NCBI GenBank assembly: GCA_021791755.1 | Contig: JAJYWA010000009.1 | Coordinates: forward strand, 1-42,816 | Direction: 5' to 3' | Origin: Actinomycetes bacterium | Lineage (GTDB): Bacteria; Actinomycetota; Acidimicrobiia; Acidimicrobiales; JAJZXF01 | DNA length: 42,816 nt | Shown here: positions 40,998-42,816 of the stretch, in pieces | How positions within the stretch are numbered: the stretch's first letter is position 1 | How the letters are laid out: the number at the start of each line of letters is the position of its first letter | The notes under the pieces: generated by a model | The model's input: the letters and a program-made list of their open reading frames with translations, nothing else | What the model was told of the DNA's origin: nothing | Database searches by the model: none | Program-made: the position numbers and the translations under genes

Positions 40998-41945
40998 TCA
41001 TGGATTGCAGAAGGGGCACTCTCCTGGGTCCGCTTCGGCGTCCGGCGGGACCAGCGGCGCAGTCTCGCGATGGTCGCACTTCAGACAGCCGTAGATCACC
41101 GCTCGCGGGCGGGGAACCTTGGCGCCGCACCAGGAGCAAGGGATGCCAACCACTACGTCCACCCGGCCCCACCCAGGGGTCCCACAGGTTGGACAGCATG
41201 CCGTGAGGCGGCTTGCGAGCTGCAGGGCACATTGGCCGATGATTGGTTGGCGGGAGGGGCAGGCGTGCGCTCGCAGGTCCGTCTCGACGCGGGCTAGCCC
41301 ATTGGCCGCGGCGCCGGAGCACTCCACAATCGCAGCGTTGAGGTCCTCCACCGTGTCGATTCCTTTGTGGATCGGCCGGAGCGGTCCGGTGCTCGGACGC
41401 ACGATGAGCCTGTGGTTGGGGAAGTCCGCGCTGGATAGGAGGGGCTCGAGGTCATCCGCGGGCCCCAGGTCGGCCGTTGCAGTTACGATGCCCGTGCTAG
41501 AGCACGTCTCCCAGACCGATACACCTGCTTCTTCATCGACGAGCACTACGATCTCTTGGTCGGCGACCAGGAAGGGCACGAGTGGATCCGGGCCGATGCT
41601 TCCCTCCGAGGCCATGCCAAGTGGGATCCCGGTGGCCGCGATGCCGAGGCGAGCCTTTGCGACGGCGGTTTCGAGGGGCGTTCCCTTGCGGGGGATGTCG
41701 GCGGTGAACGTACCGAGGACATCAGTGTCGACGGCCACGGCTTCGACGGTGAGCCCGATGGCGCGCTGGATCGGTGGTCCGATGAGGGAAAGCTTCTCGT
41801 GCTTGGTGGCTAGGACCGCTGTCCGGCCGGAGTAGGGGTGGCTGGAGTTGGGGCGCCCGGCGTCGGGGTTACTGGCGCTGGCGTTGGCTGCGTCGGGATT
41901 GGCTGCGTCGGGGTTACTGGCGCTTGCGTTGGCTGCGAAGGCCAG
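40998..41945 (-). CDS. DUF6671-family protein with C-terminal zinc ribbons
   Basis: The protein reads HPYSGRTAVLATKHEKLSLI, VDTDVLGTFTADIPR and LETAVAKARLGIAATG, which I recognise as the DUF6671 family (function unknown), then a C-terminus with four CxxC pairs (CPTC, CSWC, CLKC, CPFC) suggesting two zinc ribbons. No ATG, GTG or TTG occurs between the regulator's stop and the conserved part. A CTG at 41945 preceded by AAGGAG is the best-placed start; other starts lie far upstream in the regulator gene. The N-terminus is an Ala/Asn/Ser repeat. It overlaps the regulator gene, so the two are probably co-expressed. Confidence 0.75.
   Translation of the reverse strand: MAFAANASASNPDAANPDAANASASNPDAGRPNSSHPYSGRTAVLATKHEKLSLIGPPIQRAIGLTVEAVAVDTDVLGTFTADIPRKGTPLETAVAKARLGIAATGIPLGMASEGSIGPDPLVPFLVADQEIVVLVDEEAGVSVWETCSSTGIVTATADLGPADDLEPLLSSADFPNHRLIVRPSTGPLRPIHKGIDTVEDLNAAIVECSGAAANGLARVETDLRAHACPSRQPIIGQCALQLASRLTACCPTCGTPGWGRVDVVVGIPCSWCGAKVPRPRAVIYGCLKCDHRETAPLVPPDAEADPGECPFCNP
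41861..41935 (-). repeat. 30-bp tandem repeat at the DUF6671 N-terminus
   Basis: A 30-bp unit at 41861-41890 recurs with one change at 41906-41935, separated by a 15-bp half unit (41891-41905). The units encode ten and five residues (ANASASNPDA and ANPDA types) in frame. Confidence 0.85.
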
Positions 41946-42324
41946 CGGATCTCCTTCCCTTTGATCGCCGCCGGCCTGCGAGGCCTGCGACCAGCTGTAG
42001 CAGCTCTCCGACGCTGTGCGGCTGCTCGACAGGATGGCGTAACGGCTGGTCGGCGTTGATCTCGTAATGGTTACGGCGCCCGATCCGGGTGCGGATGACA
42101 TACCCGTCGGCCACGAGATCAGCAATTATGGCTTGGGCTGCTCGTTCGGTGACTCCCACCCGGGCGGCGATGTCGCGGCCACGGATCCCAGGGTCGTTGG
42201 CGATGCATACCAGCACATGACCGTGGTTGGTAAGAAAGGTCCAGCCGGGTTTCGTAGGCTCTGCGGATGAGCGTTCGAGGTCGGCCACGGGCTCAACGAT
42301 ACCCGTGCGTGCGGCGTACGACAA
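41914..42324 (-). CDS. Winged helix-turn-helix regulator
   Basis: The 136-residue protein carries GHVLVCIANDPGIRGRDIA, then ARVGVTERAAQAIIADLV and ADGYVIRTRIGRRNHYEI, a MarR/ArsR-like winged helix with recognition helix and wing, and a basic C-terminal tail. It would bind DNA and regulate nearby genes. Start is uncertain: TTG 42324 or GTG 42288. It overlaps the probable start of the DUF6671 gene, which suggests an operon of regulator and zinc-ribbon protein. Confidence 0.78.
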   Translation of the reverse strand: MSYAARTGIVEPVADLERSSAEPTKPGWTFLTNHGHVLVCIANDPGIRGRDIAARVGVTERAAQAIIADLVADGYVIRTRIGRRNHYEINADQPLRHPVEQPHSVGELLQLVAGLAGRRRSKGRRSAGLRSQRKRQ

Positions 42325-42654
42325 TGAACTGAACTCCGATCGACCTTCAGCTTGCTCGATGTGCTGACGCTCCTGGTCTTCTGGTGGGAAGCCTCGTCGA
42401 GATGCTCATGCCAGCGAAGGCGGACGTTGCATGCAGACCTTTCTGGAAGGAGGCCCGCGGTGCTTCCTACAGCGACGTCGCTACCGATAAGGTGAATGCC
42501 GCTGCGACGGGTGATCTCTACGCTGCTCGGACACGGACGCGGAGGATTCGAGGTCGGTGTGTCCACCTAGTTGCAAAATGCCGCGTACTACGATCTGATC
42601 CGCAACGGGATCGCATTCTGCGTAGATACAGGAGCACATGAGGTCAGGAGTTAC
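42325..42654. other. Interval without a supported gene
   Basis: About 330 bp between the divergent regulator and the secreted-protein start. Open frames exist on both strands, but their translations show no domain or signal. It probably holds both promoters. Confidence 0.4.
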
Positions 42655-42669
42655 GTGAGGAGGCTTGTA

Positions 42670-42816
42670 GTGGCTGGACGCTCTCGAATGATGAAGCCGG
42701 GACGGACCACGTCCTGGTCTTCCATTTCGGCATGGCTGGCAATATTGGGAGCAGTGACGCTCGCAGTCATGGCCGTCGTGCCGGCAGCGGGAGCTTCAGG
42801 CCCTGCGCAAGCAATG
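42670..42816 (+). CDS. Start of a secreted protein, cut by the window end
   Basis: GTG 42670 has GAGGAGG six bases upstream. The 49 visible codons encode a basic N-region, the hydrophobic core AWLAILGAVTLAVMAVVPAAG and an Ala-rich cleavage region (ASGPAQA), i.e. a Sec signal peptide. An in-frame GTG at 42655 is less likely. The mature protein lies outside the window, so nothing more can be said. Confidence 0.7.
   Translation, partial: MAGRSRMMKPGRTTSWSSISAWLAILGAVTLAVMAVVPAAGASGPAQAM

Noticed and set aside
42384-42641. Plus-strand ORF of 85 codons near the right end
   Set aside because: No motif, poor composition and no ribosome site; it overlaps the likely promoter region.

Overview
The window is high-GC, densely packed bacterial DNA with many GTG/TTG starts and stop/start overlaps. 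The MurT-GatD pair, an actinobacterial-type NfuA, a DUF6671 protein and several families that I know mainly from actinobacteria point to an actinobacterium. A member of the Acidimicrobiia is my guess, but nothing seen here proves the class.

Layout. (1) 0.1-4.1 kb: two tRNA genes (CAT and GTT anticodons, minus strand), a Bcp-type peroxiredoxin, two small proteins and the murT-gatD operon, which amidates lipid II. (2) 4.1-14.1 kb, all minus strand: a membrane protein, then a tight run of fatty acyl reductase-HAD fusion, zinc alcohol dehydrogenase, LarA-like protein, PlsC-like acyltransferase and aconitase. The first four look like a lipid-modification operon of unknown product. (3) 14.6-17.7 kb, accessory: tRNA-Val, a VapC-type PIN toxin with a short putative antitoxin, an IS-end-like repeat, a secreted glycosidase-like protein and an orphan antitoxin. 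(4) 17.7-26.9 kb: DoxX-like membrane protein, a receptor with both HD-GYP and GGDEF domains, NfuA, a three-gene operon (ATP-grasp ligase, B12-type radical SAM protein with a CCAEP tail, cysteine-cluster protein) and shikimate kinase. (5) 27-38.7 kb: aroQ, glpD, an alkyl-DHAP synthase-like flavoprotein, bioF and bioA, an archaeal-type riboflavin synthase, a lone type IV pilin, rhodanese, aroA and a FAD amine oxidase-like protein. (6) 38.7-42.8 kb, accessory: a broken gene, a RelE/Phd toxin-antitoxin pair, an ISAs1-type transposase remnant, a winged-helix regulator with a DUF6671 protein, and the start of a secreted protein.

The best candidates for undescribed biology are the CCAEP radical SAM operon and the reductase/dehydrogenase/LarA/acyltransferase operon. 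The latter, with the AGPS-like and GlpD genes 15 kb away, could supply fatty alcohol for ether lipids; that link is inference. A third theme is the presence of short in-frame tandem repeats (units of 6 to 30 bp, always a multiple of three) inside otherwise ordinary enzymes such as MurT, BioF and AroA, whereas most repeats between genes have units that are not multiples of three.
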